From contig CM076261.1 in NCBI GenBank assembly GCA_038380795.1, positions 10,484,556 through 10,548,555 of the forward strand: a stretch of 64,000 bases of DNA, given 5' to 3'. Origin of the DNA: Pyrocephalus nanus. Lineage: Eukaryota > Chordata > Aves > Passeriformes > Tyrannidae. How positions within the stretch are numbered: the stretch's first letter is position 1; every line of letters starts with the position of its first letter. The notes under the pieces are model-generated. The model was not told the origin of the DNA. It did not search any database and saw only the letters and a program-made list of their open reading frames with translations. This document shows, piece by piece, positions 24,205-37,502 of the stretch. Made by a program: the position numbers and the translations under genes.

Positions 24205-27063
24205 AGAAAACTGGGCATACACACAGGTGTACACATACAATACAATATTCCTACATCTGTGTTTACTTTCAAGAAGTATTTTTCAGAAAAATAAATTACA
24301 GCAGTAGGTGAAAAACCTACAAGGGAATCAGATAAATGAACGGTGCTGCAGAATTCCATCTCCTGTACAAAGAGAAAGTATACATCATAGTTACTGTCAC
24401 AATTGACTGTTTTAAAGAATCAAGAGCAAGGGCAACTGCTGGGCTTAAGAGAGAGTAATAACAACTGTCTTAGTGACACTGCAGCTTGTAAGATGGTGTG
24501 AGGTTAGGTTGGTGGACAGAAAAAGAGCTAGCATATCATCCATAAATCATTGAGCCTGGGCAGAGATAGAGTTCCTTGGATTTTCAACCGACAAGGAAAT
24601 CAACCTGAATTTTCAGTAATACAAATGAGAAATACTACACAAGGGCAGTCACAGAATCCCAAGTTTCTGCAAGACAGATTGATGGAGTATCTTCAACTTC
24701 AAAGTGCCAGTTTGTACTTAAAATAGGAAACTTATAAGCTGCCTTTTAAGTATTGGCTCCATTGCATATGTTATCTAGGTTAAATACCTTTTCCACATTT
24801 TGGTTTTATACATTCATCAAATTACCTTTTTCTGTAATGCCATTGAATATAGTAGGAGAGAAGAATAGGATGTAGAGCAGGCATTCATTTTAGTCTTGCT
24901 CACAGACCCTCAGTAAATATGGACAAAAATAATTAGAAGAGTATAAACTCAAAAGATATGTAGAATCTGTGATGCAATAGGCCCTTTCAACATGTGTTTA
25001 AAGGTTTAATTTAACAGATACAAATTTTAAACAAGCAGATGCTCAAAGAAACTCCACAGCAGTTACCAGTAGACTAAAGATGTTGCACTTTTGTGATCTA
25101 AATCGGCAGGAAATTTCAGATATATTCAGAAAACACCCACAAAAGAGGTCAGCAAAATGCAATTCTATTTTTTTTAAAGGTTTCCCATCAAATCTAGAAC
25201 TTGTAAAAATTGTGTTCTGTCCAGCTCCCTGTAAACAAAATATCATTTAGTGCAACTCTCAGAACCTTGTAAATTTTTTGCATTTCTTAATATAATCTTG
25301 TACCTCATGTGTCAAGAATAAAACCCTGTCTAATGTTTTACTTCTCTGACATTCCTGGTTTAGACTGGAATAGGTATGCTGAATTGATCCTTCTAGAACT
25401 GAAGAAATCCTTCAGCTTTAGTTTTCCTTTTGCTTCATACACCTAGCTGATAGAATAAAGGAGTTTTTTTGTCTTTTTATCTTGCTTTCAACTTTTAAAT
25501 TTTTTTTTTTAATTATTATGATGCTTCATGCATAGCACGTGTCAGTAAAAGAAGATCTAGTAATTATCAGAGAATATGTTCCATAAAGAAGAATAGATGA
25601 GAAAAAAACCCCAGTTACAAGTAATGAAATGTCTTTATAGATTGTTTCCTGCACAGCAGGAAGATACACTTCTAACCTGCCAAGGAAACTATTCCCTACT
25701 GAACAAATCCCAGGCCTCTTAAATTGGCAAAACTCTTGGTGACTTCTAGGTGATGACAATTTTGCTGGATAAAGACTTTAGGATGTGGCCCTATGTGAAC
25801 TCTCTAGGACATGAATATTGAATAAGACTTACGGCCTGATGGTGATATTTGTACTTAAGGCTGTATTTCCAGTGTGCTTTTATATAATCAATTTTCTACA
25901 TTCAGTAATTGTACTTGGGTAGATATATGATCTGCATAATAGCTGCTTCATGGATTATGCAATCCTTCTTCCACTTGTACTGAAACACGTAAAGAAACCT
26001 AAATTTTATGCATGGTGCATAGTGCCCATCTCATTCCATGTGTTATATGTCAAAGGAGTATGTAATATTCGTGGCTTTCCCGCAAACTCTTTTTCTCAAA
26101 CCCTGACACATAACATCATTTTACCAGTGCTTTAAACGTTTGTGAAGAACTGGACATCTGAGGCCACACGCTACATGCACTGAAGTGGAAGGTAATGATA
26201 AAAGGTGCAAAGAAAAATACAATCTGGCAGCAGGCAAGTATTTTTGCTTTAAAGTTATATTTTTTAAAACTTAAGGCAAAGTAAAATTAACACAATCTTT
26301 CCCTGATACTTGTATGTTATTTTATTTTCTCTTTTCCAAAAGTATATACTTTGAAACCTATGATATGTAAATGGTAAATGATTACTGCATGTCAAACCAT
26401 AGGTACAGTAAGGGGCTGGAAAAGTTTCAGCCAGTTCCATAGCTAAACCTAATTCAAATCTTGCTTCACTAATAGCCCACAAACACTGAACGATCTTTGA
26501 ACCTGAAGTACCATAAGGTTATTTACCTTAGAATTCCTGGATAATTAACCATAGAGATTTCTATATGTTTCCTAAAAACACATGAAAAATTTCATTGTAT
26601 TTTGTACAAACATAGTAAGGCAAAAAAATATTTTTATTTTGGCAGAACAATTCTGGATGTTCTCCAAACTGTTTTTCTGTAATATGGAATAGTCACACAA
26701 TTCTAAACCTGCTCTTGTTGGTTCATTTCATGAACCTGTATAAAATACAGTACCCAAAGGCCCTTTTGTTACAGTGTATGATTTATCTGTAGCAGTTGCA
26801 TCAAGATTTCCTCTGTGCAGGCAAGACATACAACATAGGCAGGATGAAGATAATGTGTCACAAGAGAAAAGTTTCGAGAACTGATATAGTTCCTAGGTGC
26901 TAGGAAAACGTTAGAAAGGGCTGGTAGGAATGGGAGGTACTCTAGTTGTTGGGGGAAAAAAAGATATTTCCTCTTTCTAAAAAATAAATAAAATGTTACA
27001 ACATTCAAACAAGCTTCAATACCAGCTCAGCAAAGATTGGTTAACAGAGATTCAGATCTTAAC

Positions 27064-27110
27064 AGAGAAAAAGAGAGAGAGAGACAAAGAGAGAATGAAA
27101 GAGTGAGAAG
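27064..27110. repeat. Purine-rich (GA)n-like tract
   Basis: A stretch made almost only of A and G, with a core of alternating GA, interrupted by single C and T bases. It is a degenerate microsatellite. Confidence 0.8.
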
Positions 27111-28604
27111 CACACATATACAAATAAAAATACGTCATATGTATACATTCTACCCATCATTTCCAAATGACCAGTCTTTGTTAAAAAAACAAGATAGGGA
27201 CCTGAAGTTGACCACCATCGTTCATCTTTTGGGTCTTCCATATATAAATATGTCCCTGTAATTTGTGAACATGTAGATCATTCCTTATCAAAACTCATTT
27301 CATGTGCAAGAACTCATTATTCTAACATTGCATATGCAAATACATGAACTGCGACTCATTTTTTGCCAATATAGAAGGAAGTAAAAACTGTTGAATACCT
27401 TTATCAATCAGCTACAAGGTTGTGACTGCTTAATAACCTGATAGAGGACCTTTTACAGAGAAACTAATTTTTCATTTTCTTCTTTGTCTAAAGGGGAGAA
27501 TATATATGATAGTTGTCTGTGATCACTAAAATTTTATTATAAGTTTTATAATGCCTGTCATATAAAAAGGAAAATTCCCTTAAACTAATAACTTACCTGA
27601 AAAAAGCAAAATAAACATTATAGTTTCAGGATACTATTTTATATTTGTTTCGTAAGTACATGTATTAGTATATATTCCTCATTTTTATGGGGGTTTTGTT
27701 GGGGTTTTTTCCTCCTTTCAAGGTTAAGAATAAGTAACAAAAATTGAATGTACTGAACACCTTAGGCTCATCCTAATTTCAAAGATACAGTCAAAAAATA
27801 AAACTATCTCACTGACACAGTAAGCAACTATATGACTACAGTGAGAAACTATTTAATAATTTCTTTTGCAAACAAAAATGAGAAGAGCTGTGCATAACAG
27901 TGTATCATCAAAGAACACTCTTTTCAAATTTCCTCCTGTTTACTTAAACAATTTTAAGAGAAATGAGTATGTATGGTTGTAAATTATTAGTTTTATTAAA
28001 AAATAAATTAGCCGGAATAAACACTGACTGTATCACATAGCAATTATGTAATTATCCCTCCTCCAATCATGAACTGAGAATTCTTTTATATAGGAAAGAC
28101 GAGAGCAGTCTCCACAGAGAGGAGCCCATGGTTGCCTTTACTAAGTGCTCTTTCCAGACTGCATATCTGCCATTTTATGTTGCAGCTGGGAGTCACATTA
28201 AATATAACAAAATACATTTTGCCTGCAAAGAAGCTCATGAAATTTCCCATGTTGGCTGTGGTAGATTTGAATGGGAGAGAAAATCAAAGAAAGTGTCTCA
28301 GGCTTAGGGCTGTAACCTAAGCTTTTCTTTTTAATCCCACACAAACAGACCTGCACTGACATCTCAGATATCCACACTGTTCTTGCTTAAGATGATGCAA
28401 ATTATATGTGCACATCTTTGGATAGTGTCAGGACCCTCTGAGTGTTAGCTCTAAGTGTACCAAAAAAGAATGTTCTGAAACACCCCAGGGATTAAACGGT
28501 GGTGCCAGTGAAGGCAGTAGGATCTTCAACTTTGGCTTCCACACAGCTGAGATTTTACTCTGGTTCTTTTAAATGTGGGCTACTGCCTCTTTTGCAAGAA
28601 CTGG

Positions 28605-28661
28605 TTCTTTCTTTTTCTTTCTTCCTCTCTTTTTGCCTTTTTTTTTTTTTTTTTTTTTTCT
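28605..28661. repeat. Pyrimidine tract with T22
   Basis: A C/T-only stretch broken by one G, leading into an uninterrupted 22-base T run at 28638-28659. It is followed by CTAAG. It produces a lysine-rich open frame on the minus strand that has no coding meaning. Confidence 0.85.
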
Positions 28662-28846
28662 AAGCTTTGCCTTGAAGTAAGTACTTGTGAAAGATGTTAC
28701 CCAGAGACTGATTTTTTTTTCTGCTAGCCTCAGAGTTGTTTCAGCAATGAAAAACTTTCTTGTACTAATGTATCGATATGCACTAGCCTTCTTCTGCAAG
28801 AATAGCCTCTGACAGTTTATTCTTCATACCTCTTCAGCTTTTTCTT

Positions 28847-28864
28847 CCCGCCCCCTCCCCCCCC
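28847..28864 (-). other. C-rich run, possible minus-strand G-quadruplex
   Basis: The plus strand reads CCC-G-CCCCC-T-CCCCCCCC. On the minus strand this gives G8, G5 and G3 runs with one-base spacers. G8 can supply two G3 runs, so the G3N1-7 rule is met. It is an isolated GC patch in AT-rich DNA. Confidence 0.45.
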
Positions 28865-29400
28865 AATGTGACTATCACATGTTTGTACAGGTGAACACTC
28901 TAGCTCAAAGACTGTAGCAGGTTTCTGAGAAAGGACTGCTTAGGATGCTTATCCAAATGTAGATCTGATTGGATTGCTATGAGATTTATTCTATGCTTAG
29001 CCCTACATAAACTGCATAGTTTTGTCATGTGAAATTGATGTCTTTTGTGATTTTTTTTCTGTAACCAACCAGACTAAAGGCTCCTTAATGTTTCTTAGTC
29101 TTTAAGGAACTTAAGGACTTTAATACTTAAATAAGCATTAGTATTAAAAGAAAGGGAAAGAACACATTACTTTTTTATTTTTACACCTTTGTATCATTCA
29201 TGATGATTGTATTTAAGGTTCAGTGCTCCCTAAATTGGGAGTTTACATCAAATGTTGGCCAACATTCATGTTCCAAACTTGAGTCCATGGGTGCTGCCTC
29301 AAGGCTTGTCCTCATTATAATATTGATAATATTATAATATAATATTTAGATTAGAGAACTTAATTGGTTAAATTGTAGAGAATATAGAGAATAGAGAAAT

Positions 29401-29485
29401 ATGACTTCTATATACTTCTTATTCTGTACTTATTATACTTTCATATACTTCTCAGTGAGTTAATATGACCTCTTTATACTTCTTA
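29401..29485 (+). repeat. Dispersed 21-bp direct repeat
   Basis: The segments 29401-29421 and 29465-29485 share 19 of 21 bases (ATGACYTCTWTATACTTCTTA), with further TATACTT copies between them. It is probably a decayed local tandem array of about 30-64 bp period. Confidence 0.6.
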
Positions 29486-30694
29486 GCTCCTCTAATCTCC
29501 ATGAACATACAAACTCCCTATGCTCAAGTACAATTATATTATAGTACAAAAAGCATAAGCTCAGACTTGAATGGCTGTAACTCATTAGCTGACAACATGA
29601 CAATTTTATGGTACATATGCAACTCAGCAGTCAAGTAGTCCACTCTGCCTACTGGCAACACATAAGGAGAAATGGCATGAGGGACTGTCCAGGAAATTAT
29701 TTTCCACACTAAAAATATGCAAAAAAAATCTTACTTGTAACCATTATTTCATGATATGACAGTTTCTACTTCAGTGTGAAGGGACATATCCCCTGTAGGA
29801 AATATTTAGTTTTCTTTCTCAAACACTATTTCATGCTTGAAGGATCCTTGTAGACTCTTAGTCCACTTATGTTCGGATTTCCGCTGTCCTGTTTGTCACT
29901 GTCCTGACCTCTGCTGCTACTGCTGGAACAAATACTGCCAACAAGAGCCAGAGAATAATAAAACTGTATGGTACACAAAATCATATTTGTTACATGACTA
30001 ATTCAGGACACCTGACATTGTTTACAACCTAATGATATGAAGTATAGATGATTTTTTCATTTATATAGTTTATCAAGAAACCTTATTCCACTTCAACTCT
30101 TTCAAAGAATTTAAACAATGCACAATGAAAAGAAAACAGGAGTGCAATTAAAAATGTGTGAAGGTTAAAATTGGTAAGTACTGACCTTTTCTACAAAACA
30201 AGTCGACACTATTTTGCATGTCTCCTTAGAAAATGAGTCTAATGGAATTTTATTATTATTGATCAATAGCTGTGTTATGACTCAACCAATTACATTAAGA
30301 CAACAAAGAAATAACAATTATGGCAAGTATCCATTTAGCTCTGTATCTCACAGTGATCACTCTGGAAGCTGTGAGAATAATTGCTAGAATAAAAGACAAG
30401 CAGGTGTATTATCCCAGACGTTGGAAATTTCCAGCTTAAAGATTCCCATGCTAGACCTTGCATACACTTTTGTGTAGTCAACACAAAATAGTCTTTTATA
30501 GTAGACATTTTATTGTCAGTGACTCCATATCATGAGGTGATCCTGAAATACCTTGCTTAAATCTGGTAGAATGTGGAGATGGTTTCAAGACCCCATCTTT
30601 GAATGCAGAGACTATTTATACCACCTACAGTAACAGACTTTAGCCAGACCAGATAAAGCCAGTATCACTAATCAGCAGAATAAAAGAGCTATTA

Positions 30695-30756
<62 letters not shown>

Positions 30757-30757
30757 C
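30695..30757. repeat. (CTAT)n microsatellite, about 15.75 perfect copies
   Basis: A perfect 63-base tetranucleotide run with no interruption. Its purity and length predict high mutability, so it is probably length-polymorphic. Confidence 0.98.
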
Positions 30758-32964
30758 TTTAAACAGAACAAAGAAGAAATCTGAGGAGGGAAATAGGACT
30801 TATCTTAAACAGCAGCAAATTAAAATTTAAAATAGGTAATAAAAAAATTTTGGAGTAAAATGGGACTAAAAATACTAAGAAAATGTATAGTAAGTCTTGT
30901 GTGTTGACATGAAAGGGATGGCTGTGAAGTAAGCTCGTTGAATTTCAGAAGATGTAACTGAAGGCTTAGATTTTGAATGCCACAGACTATGATCTTATGC
31001 AAAAGTGGCTGCTAAGAAAAAAATTTTAACAGTCCCTCAGGAATTAATCTCTCCTCTCATTGCAATACCGACAAAGGGTAGCAACAGAAAATGTCTCGTT
31101 TAAAATTCAAATCCTGATAGAGCTTGGGTGGCTTTATTAGTTTCTGGTCCACCTTGTCAAAAGACGTGGAAGGATCAGGAATGGTAGAGTCTAAAACTCT
31201 GAAAATTTTTGTAATAGAAATTGTAGTTCAACTGGGGCTCTTCTCGTCTTCAAAAAGAATTTGCAGTTACTTGCTTTTAATTGCAAAGACCAAATACCCA
31301 CTTCACAGTGCTTGCTTCACAAGCAAAAGCAAGATAATGATTGTAGAAAGTCTGGGACACCCACAATAAAGGTTTCCTCTAATGTGAGTGCTTGGGCCTG
31401 TCTCTCATTTGAAATACCTTTAGTTTGCAGTCCTGTAAGAAGTCAGCATTCTGAGCAAAAAATTCAGAAACCTCTCCTGATGCCATCATTAGTCAGGCCT
31501 GTTATTTAGAATGCCTAAATATTTTTTTTAAAGTGATTGAAGACAATGACATTTTAAATGTAATATTCCAACACTCTGCTAATGTGCTCTTAGACATCTG
31601 TTTTATCATGAGTATATTTGGGTAACACGAACAAGATTTTTTTAAGGAATCATCTCAAATTACTATGCAGCAGGTCTGTTCTCCCTGCACTTGGTATGTA
31701 TCACACATAACAGGTTCAAGTATAAGTGCTGCTGTAACAACTCCTTGAATCTGACACCTGATTTTTTATTATGTTTAATGCATGTTGAATGTAAGAAAGG
31801 GGGATTTCGTCAAGAAACACAATGAGCTAGTAGCAGTCATACAGAAATACAAGATGATATGAGATGTTTTTAAAGCACTATCTCAAAAGGCAGTGACCTG
31901 GAGAGAAAGCGCTAAAGCCAAATAATAGTTTGAAACTTGTATTCCAGTCACCAGACATAAAGGACAATTTAAAAAAAAAAACCTTTCTGGAGCACAGACA
32001 TTTTATGTGTGCTGTATTTCAATGCTGCAAGGGTATGAATGATATTGAGCGTTGTATTCTTCAGAAACAGAAGAAGCTGTTGATTTGTCACTACAGCTGC
32101 ATTTGTTTAAACAGGCAAATGACAGTGAAGACCGTCTTAGCCTCATCTGGCAAAATAGTCTGGATGATAACCATACACTCTACCTTTTGCCACCTTGACA
32201 CATTCCTTGACATATCCTATGTGCAAAAAGGCTTTTTCTATCTTACTGCTTGCTTCAGGCTGTCCATTTAGCTTCTGCATTTCTTAAATTTTGCATAGTA
32301 CCTTAATTCCAAATCTATTTAAAATGTGAGTCTATTCTGAAGTGCAAATGAAAATGAAGCAATAACAGCACTGGCAATTAAATGATACCTTTCATATTAT
32401 CCAGTTCCTCTTTTTTTTCCCTACTTTATATTTGCGTTCACTGTCTCAGATTCTAATAACTTCATAGCCGAAAACAAGTCCGTAGCCAGGAACTTTGCCC
32501 TTCATTCCAGCTTATATACCCAACTTCATTGGCAGCTTGCAGGCAATCACCACTGCTAATGAATTACCAGTGTTTCAAGCAGTTTTCAGTTCAGATAGTT
32601 TTTCTATCCACAGGCAGTTGGCTTAATCTGCCACAGAAAATTTCATGTGATAATATCAAATGCTCTAACAGATTGCTTCTATCTTTGAGCTCTCTTTCCT
32701 AATGTTATTATGGTCTTATATTACCATATATGTGTGTGTAAATAAAATTATAGGTTTTTTTATCAACTAATAGTACTTTTTTTTCATGTTATCATAATAA
32801 AAAGGCTGAAAGAAACAACCAGAACTTAGAACTTTGCATGTGAGGATCTAAAGATTAGTTACATTTTTAGAAAGAGTAGGAATTATTTGAGAAGCATGAA
32901 GGTGAACAAAATGTTGGGGATAACTTATGGTCTATTATTTATACAAGAAGCTAGATAAGTTTTG

Positions 32965-33097
32965 CAGGTCACTGGGCACCACTGAGAAGACCCTGGCACC
33001 ATCCTTGCACCCTCCCTTCAGGTATTTGTATACTTTGAAAAAATCCCTGTGGAATCTTCTTTTCTCCAGGCTGAGCAGTCAGAGCTCTCTCAGTCTT
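32965..33097 (-). mobile_element. Internal CR1 LINE fragment, minus strand
   Basis: Blocks such as GCAGGTCACTGGGCACCAC, CCCTCCCTTCAGGTATTTGTA and TCTTTTCTCCAGGCTGAGCA are the reverse complement of the C-terminal part of CR1 ORF2. Neither the 3' tail nor the upstream domain is present, so the fragment is cut at both ends. It passes directly into an (ATC)n run. Confidence 0.85.
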
Positions 33098-33114
33098 ATC
33101 ATCATCATCATCAT
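33098..33114. repeat. Short (ATC)n microsatellite
   Basis: Five perfect ATC units plus AT at the edge of a CR1 fragment, exactly where the consensus has a CTTTCCTCAT-like block. The run probably grew inside the CR1 copy. Confidence 0.85.
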
Positions 33115-36100
33115 TAGCACTAGCTTTAATTTTCCCTAATTCCAAGAAACAATTATGACTTTAAATTTCTGTCAAATTTGCTGATATAGAAGGTGCAATT
33201 GGATACTACCTGTTAGACTAGGCTTTTCTTTCTCCCATCAAATAGTCATGGCAGTTTGGCTTAAAAAACTGTCAGGGCCCTCACTGCTTCTGCCTTCAAC
33301 TTTACTTCTTCTTCAACTACTTCCTATGTGAGATCAAATAGTAATTACTGCATCCATTGTAGATTAGTTACCTACAGCCCATGAGCTCCTTTGAACAAAT
33401 CAATATGTTCAAGCTGGATTTATCTGCTGTGTTCCCTACAGAAAACTGGGGCACCAACTGAACAGCTATTTTCATACTTGTGAACAGTTTTCAGTTAAAA
33501 AGCACTGATGTTAGTTTTTTGTTATCCTGAATGGGTAATCTAGAAAGCATGGGGAAGGAGAATAAACAACCTGAAACCCTATATGCAAATGCCACCTCAG
33601 CACCTCCTGAAGTGGATTTTTAGGTGTCATTTACCTGCTTGACAAGGCCATTTTCCTTCAATGGTCAGTTTATCATTTCCAGTCAGGAGAACTAAGAGAC
33701 CTGTCATTGGATATGAAGACGATTCAGAGAACTTGAATATATTTAGGAGAACGTTTTACTGGGAAATGTGACCAAATTGCAGTACAAGCACTCGAGGACA
33801 ATATTTTCCAGAGGAAACTCTTAACAGTTGTTTTTCAGGTGCATCCTTTTTTCCCCAAAGAAATTAAAGATCCTCCTTGGAGATGTTCCTAATCAAGTTA
33901 AATTCAGGAAGACTGAAAATCTGTATGTAATTACAGACACTCTGTTGCTTATTTCCACTCAAAGAACACTCTTAATTTTGTCAGCTTCTTGTGTTTAGCT
34001 ATTTTTCAAAAACTGGATCAAGACAAGTGCTAAAACATCAATGTCTCAGTCCTAGTAAAAGGCACATGGTTACAAGATCAAAATGACTGATACTAGACTC
34101 ATATATATATAAAGCTTCTTAGAAGTATGACATCTGCTTAAAACTTGAAGCCTTTCAGCAGCTCATAACTTCCCAATCTTTGAGTTAAACTTAGAGAAGG
34201 CATGACTGAGATTAAGCAAAGCAAAAGAGGTTAGCGTGTGTGTGTGTCAAGCAAAATGCTTTTATGAGATACAAAGAATTAATTCGACTGACTCCAAGAA
34301 GCAACATATAAATATCTAGATGTATATATAACGTTTCCTTTTTTTTTTGATTTCTGATACTTTCACTTATGTGATCTTGACATGTATCTTATCATGGATA
34401 AAAATGAAATTTGGGCAGTTAGTAGGAAGGGAGGTAGTCTAAGCTAGAAGCAATTGATGATGGTACTTTAAGGATAGATAGACTTTGTGCCAGGCACTGT
34501 GCATTCATGTGGCTGGTCTGAAGCTGCAAGCTTTGGAAGCAAAGAGATCATTTAAAGGATGGCAGGTGATGACTGTCGGTTGAAGGAGTGGATAATAGTC
34601 CTTGGAAATGAAAATAAAAAATCTAAACAGCATTTGATACCTCACTGAGAATGTAAATTCATTTCTGAAGACAAATATGCCTGTCAATTGAACAGACTCT
34701 TCCCATTCTGCCTCTTTTAAAATTTGATTTCTGGCTCAGATTTACTAGGCGCATTTAAAATTTATTTCTCTGATGCTATTTTTACAAGTTCCTTTATAGA
34801 CTAGAACAGCAATTTTAATAGGTTCTAAAAATGAAGCCTTTTATTTTTGGTACACAGAACACTGTGTATTCAATGCGACGTAATAGAAGTTGCACAAGAC
34901 ACAAGAACTTTAATAGTTTTACTCTGGATTTAATAATAGAAGCTTGTACTTTACATTTTTCTACAAAAACTGATATGTAAATGTTTTCCTTAAGTAAATG
35001 CTTGATTATTTTTCCTTCTTGTCCTCCACATAGTAGCAATAAAATTTGAGAAGCAATTTTTTAGAGCCAGTGATCACACAATTGATATTTTGAATCATAA
35101 CTCCTGTGGATAAAGCGTAGGTTTCAACTAAAATGAAACAGAAGTCTGCAGAATGCTGTTTAGGGAGATTATAGTAATAATAGAGAACTCTAAATAATAG
35201 AACTATTAGTTTTGGAAAATCAAGAAATAAATGTATCTTTTAAAACATGGTCAGTTGGAACAGAAATACTACTTCTTTCTGAATAATTTAATTTGGACAA
35301 GATCTCTTCCCAATTTCACTACTTTGGAAAAAAAAAGGGCAATTAAAGTGTCATAATTAAGTTATCCTCTATGTATTTTTCATTCATAATAATTCATAAT
35401 AACATAAGAATGCAAGAATAATCTGATTATATTAGTATTACAGTAATTCCTTAATATTATTGTAGTTTACTTGGGTTGTTGATTAATTGTGACATTAACA
35501 CAAAATATTTTGGAGTAGATGACACCATGCAGAGCTACAATTATTATCTCAGAACGTTATAAACATGACTATTCTGCAGTCACAAAAGTATTATAGTTCT
35601 CTAGTTTAGATCTACTTCAAATAATTCTAATAGTTTGTCCAACACTTTTGTCTGAAATTAAAACTATAGATTAATGACCCTGCATTGAATAAAATGCTTT
35701 TGAACACACAAAGAAGATAAACAAGTATCGAAGCGAGACATTAGATTGCTTCTACAGTCTAGAGAATGTAGTGCAGGTAATAAACAGCTTGGACTACATC
35801 ACAGAAGTTGCAAAAATTCAAAGCAGCCCAATCCTATTCATCTTACTACAGCATTAGTTTCTAAATGCAAAGCATGTGTTGAATCCAAGTTAATGTGGCT
35901 TCTTCATTAATTCAATTCTTTTTTGCTTCAGAAAAAAAATGCTCTCACTGTACAAATCCTTCTGTTGCAGTGATTCCTTAGATATAAACAGCTTGGCTAC
36001 TCTTAGCGTTTTCTGTACTGCTGAGGATCTCAGAAAAACTGCAGAGATACATCACAGCAAACGTTAATGATCAATAGTTTCCAATTACTAAGTCACTCCT

Positions 36101-36175
36101 ACTTGTTAAACAGTTGATTCAAATGAAGTAAAACTAAGAATTTTTAAATACAAGGACTAAAGCAAGGAGTATCCT

Positions 36176-36194
36176 AAAAAAAAAAAAAAAAAAA
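36176..36194. repeat. poly(A) tract, 19 bases
   Basis: A run of 19 A followed by GAAGGC. No AATAAA is placed 10-35 bases upstream, so a retrocopy is not supported. Confidence 0.85.
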
Positions 36195-36374
36195 GAAGGC
36201 TACACTTCCAGAATATTTGCTCAGAATGCAGGTACATCACCAGCAATTTTACTACACCAATTGAGTCATATTGCCTTAGTGAACCAGTTAAGTGGAGACA
36301 CAGTGTCATTTGGAAGTTGAGAGAAGGGTTACATGACTACAAGTGTTTCAATTAAAGAGATAGTGGCCACTCAC

Positions 36375-36442
36375 CTCTTTGGTTTTCCTGAAGTAGTCGG
36401 TGTATCCTTACCAGGTACAGCAGTGCTTGCAGATGGAAATAT
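36375..36442 (-). other. Possible 68-nt exon on the minus strand (unproven)
   Basis: On the minus strand a pyrimidine-rich acceptor (CTTTTTCTTTGCTATGTCACAG) leads into 68 bases that end AAAGAG before the consensus donor GTGAGT (36369-36374). The segment is visibly less AT-rich than its surroundings and contains a CpG. Two frames are open. One reads FPSASTAVPGKDTPTTSGKP, a Ser/Thr/Pro-rich sequence like the linker or stalk segments of membrane proteins, but I cannot name a gene. Both splice sites are near consensus, making it one of the better exon candidates here. Confidence 0.22.
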
Positions 36443-37452
36443 CTGTGACATAGCAAAGAAAAAGTATTTTGGCAATGTACTGTGAAATAATTGAAATAAA
36501 ATAGAAGAGTTTTCTTTGAAAGAATGCCTGAAGACTTCTAAATATTATTGCATAAATCTGTGTTGCAATTTTACATGATGTTATACATACAACCAAACTA
36601 ATGTAATGTAGAAATTCAGTAGATAATAATTATCTAAATCAAAATCTTGCTCTGGGCAAAAAGGAATGCTGTTTATTTTTAGTTACAATAATGTTTTTAC
36701 AGTCTAATAGTCCAAAATAGTACATAAAGAATTTAGTTGATAATATGGTTAAAATTGCTTCACAAACAATTTCTATCCCACCCTTTATTGTGATGTTTGT
36801 CTTTCCAGTGTCCTCCTGAATTTCAAGGTCAAGGGCTTAACCTTTCTCAGCTGTCATAGGGTTGATAAATGATAACAAGTCATCAGCAACCTGAGCACTT
36901 TGGAGGAAGGAGCATAATGTTTGTGGTGGAGTTTCTTTCCTTTCAGTTTCAGATACGTTTCTACAAGCTTTCTCTCAATATTTTCCTTTCCATCGATCCC
37001 CAAATACTTGTGACAGAAAGAGCTGTTGTTTGTTATTCACTGATTCCCTAGGCCTGTGGGACATTGCTGCACAGGGTATTTTTAAGGTACCATATCTGGT
37101 GTGAAGTCACCTGACAATTGTTGCAATAAGCTAAATCCATCTCAGGCTATATCAGCCTGGGTGAGACCTGAAACCTTTCACTGGCTAATCAAGGTAAAGC
37201 CTGTGGCATTCTACTAGCAATGGCTGGAAATCATATTTATTGGGTTAGACCTATTGCCAAAGTGAACAGAAACGTACCACTGACTTCCATCTGATGGCAT
37301 CTGCCTCAGCTTATGCATTCTACCAGGTAAAATGGAAAGAAAACAAAGCTGTACTTGTGTTTCCTGAAGGCATCTTCAAGTTTATTAGACTTTCAGAAGT
37401 TCAGAGGACAAAATTCCATTTTTTAAAAAAATACTCAGTATAATTAACTTAC

Positions 37453-37502
37453 TTGTAATAGTTACATATTGTTAAGAGACTTTCAGTGGTTGGAGTGTAA
37501 AA
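37453..37502 (-). other. Possible 50-nt exon on the minus strand (weak)
   Basis: On the minus strand TTTTCTTTCAATACTTTCAG precedes 50 bases followed by GTAAGT. One frame is open (FYTPTTESLLTICNYY). It lies about 1 kb upstream, in transcription order, of the segment at 36375-36442, and its open frame can continue into the second frame of that segment. The length is short enough for a chance match. Confidence 0.12.

Larger units (their letters stand above)
23354..32964. other. Long non-coding stretch with simple repeats
   Basis: No gene or transposon is recognised. The simple-sequence content is listed separately: a 21-bp tandem duplication, a purine tract, a pyrimidine tract with T22, a C-rich run, a dispersed 21-bp direct repeat and a (CTAT)n microsatellite. 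An AT-only patch of alternating ATAATATT units lies at about 29317-29347. Confidence 0.55.

Noticed and set aside
24645..24720. CACAGAATCCCAAG, resembling the start of a CR1 tail
   Set aside because: The following sequence does not continue with any CR1 block, so the short match is likely chance.
28569..28799. 76-codon minus-strand frame with a poly-lysine stretch
   Set aside because: It is caused by the T22 and pyrimidine tract read from the other strand.
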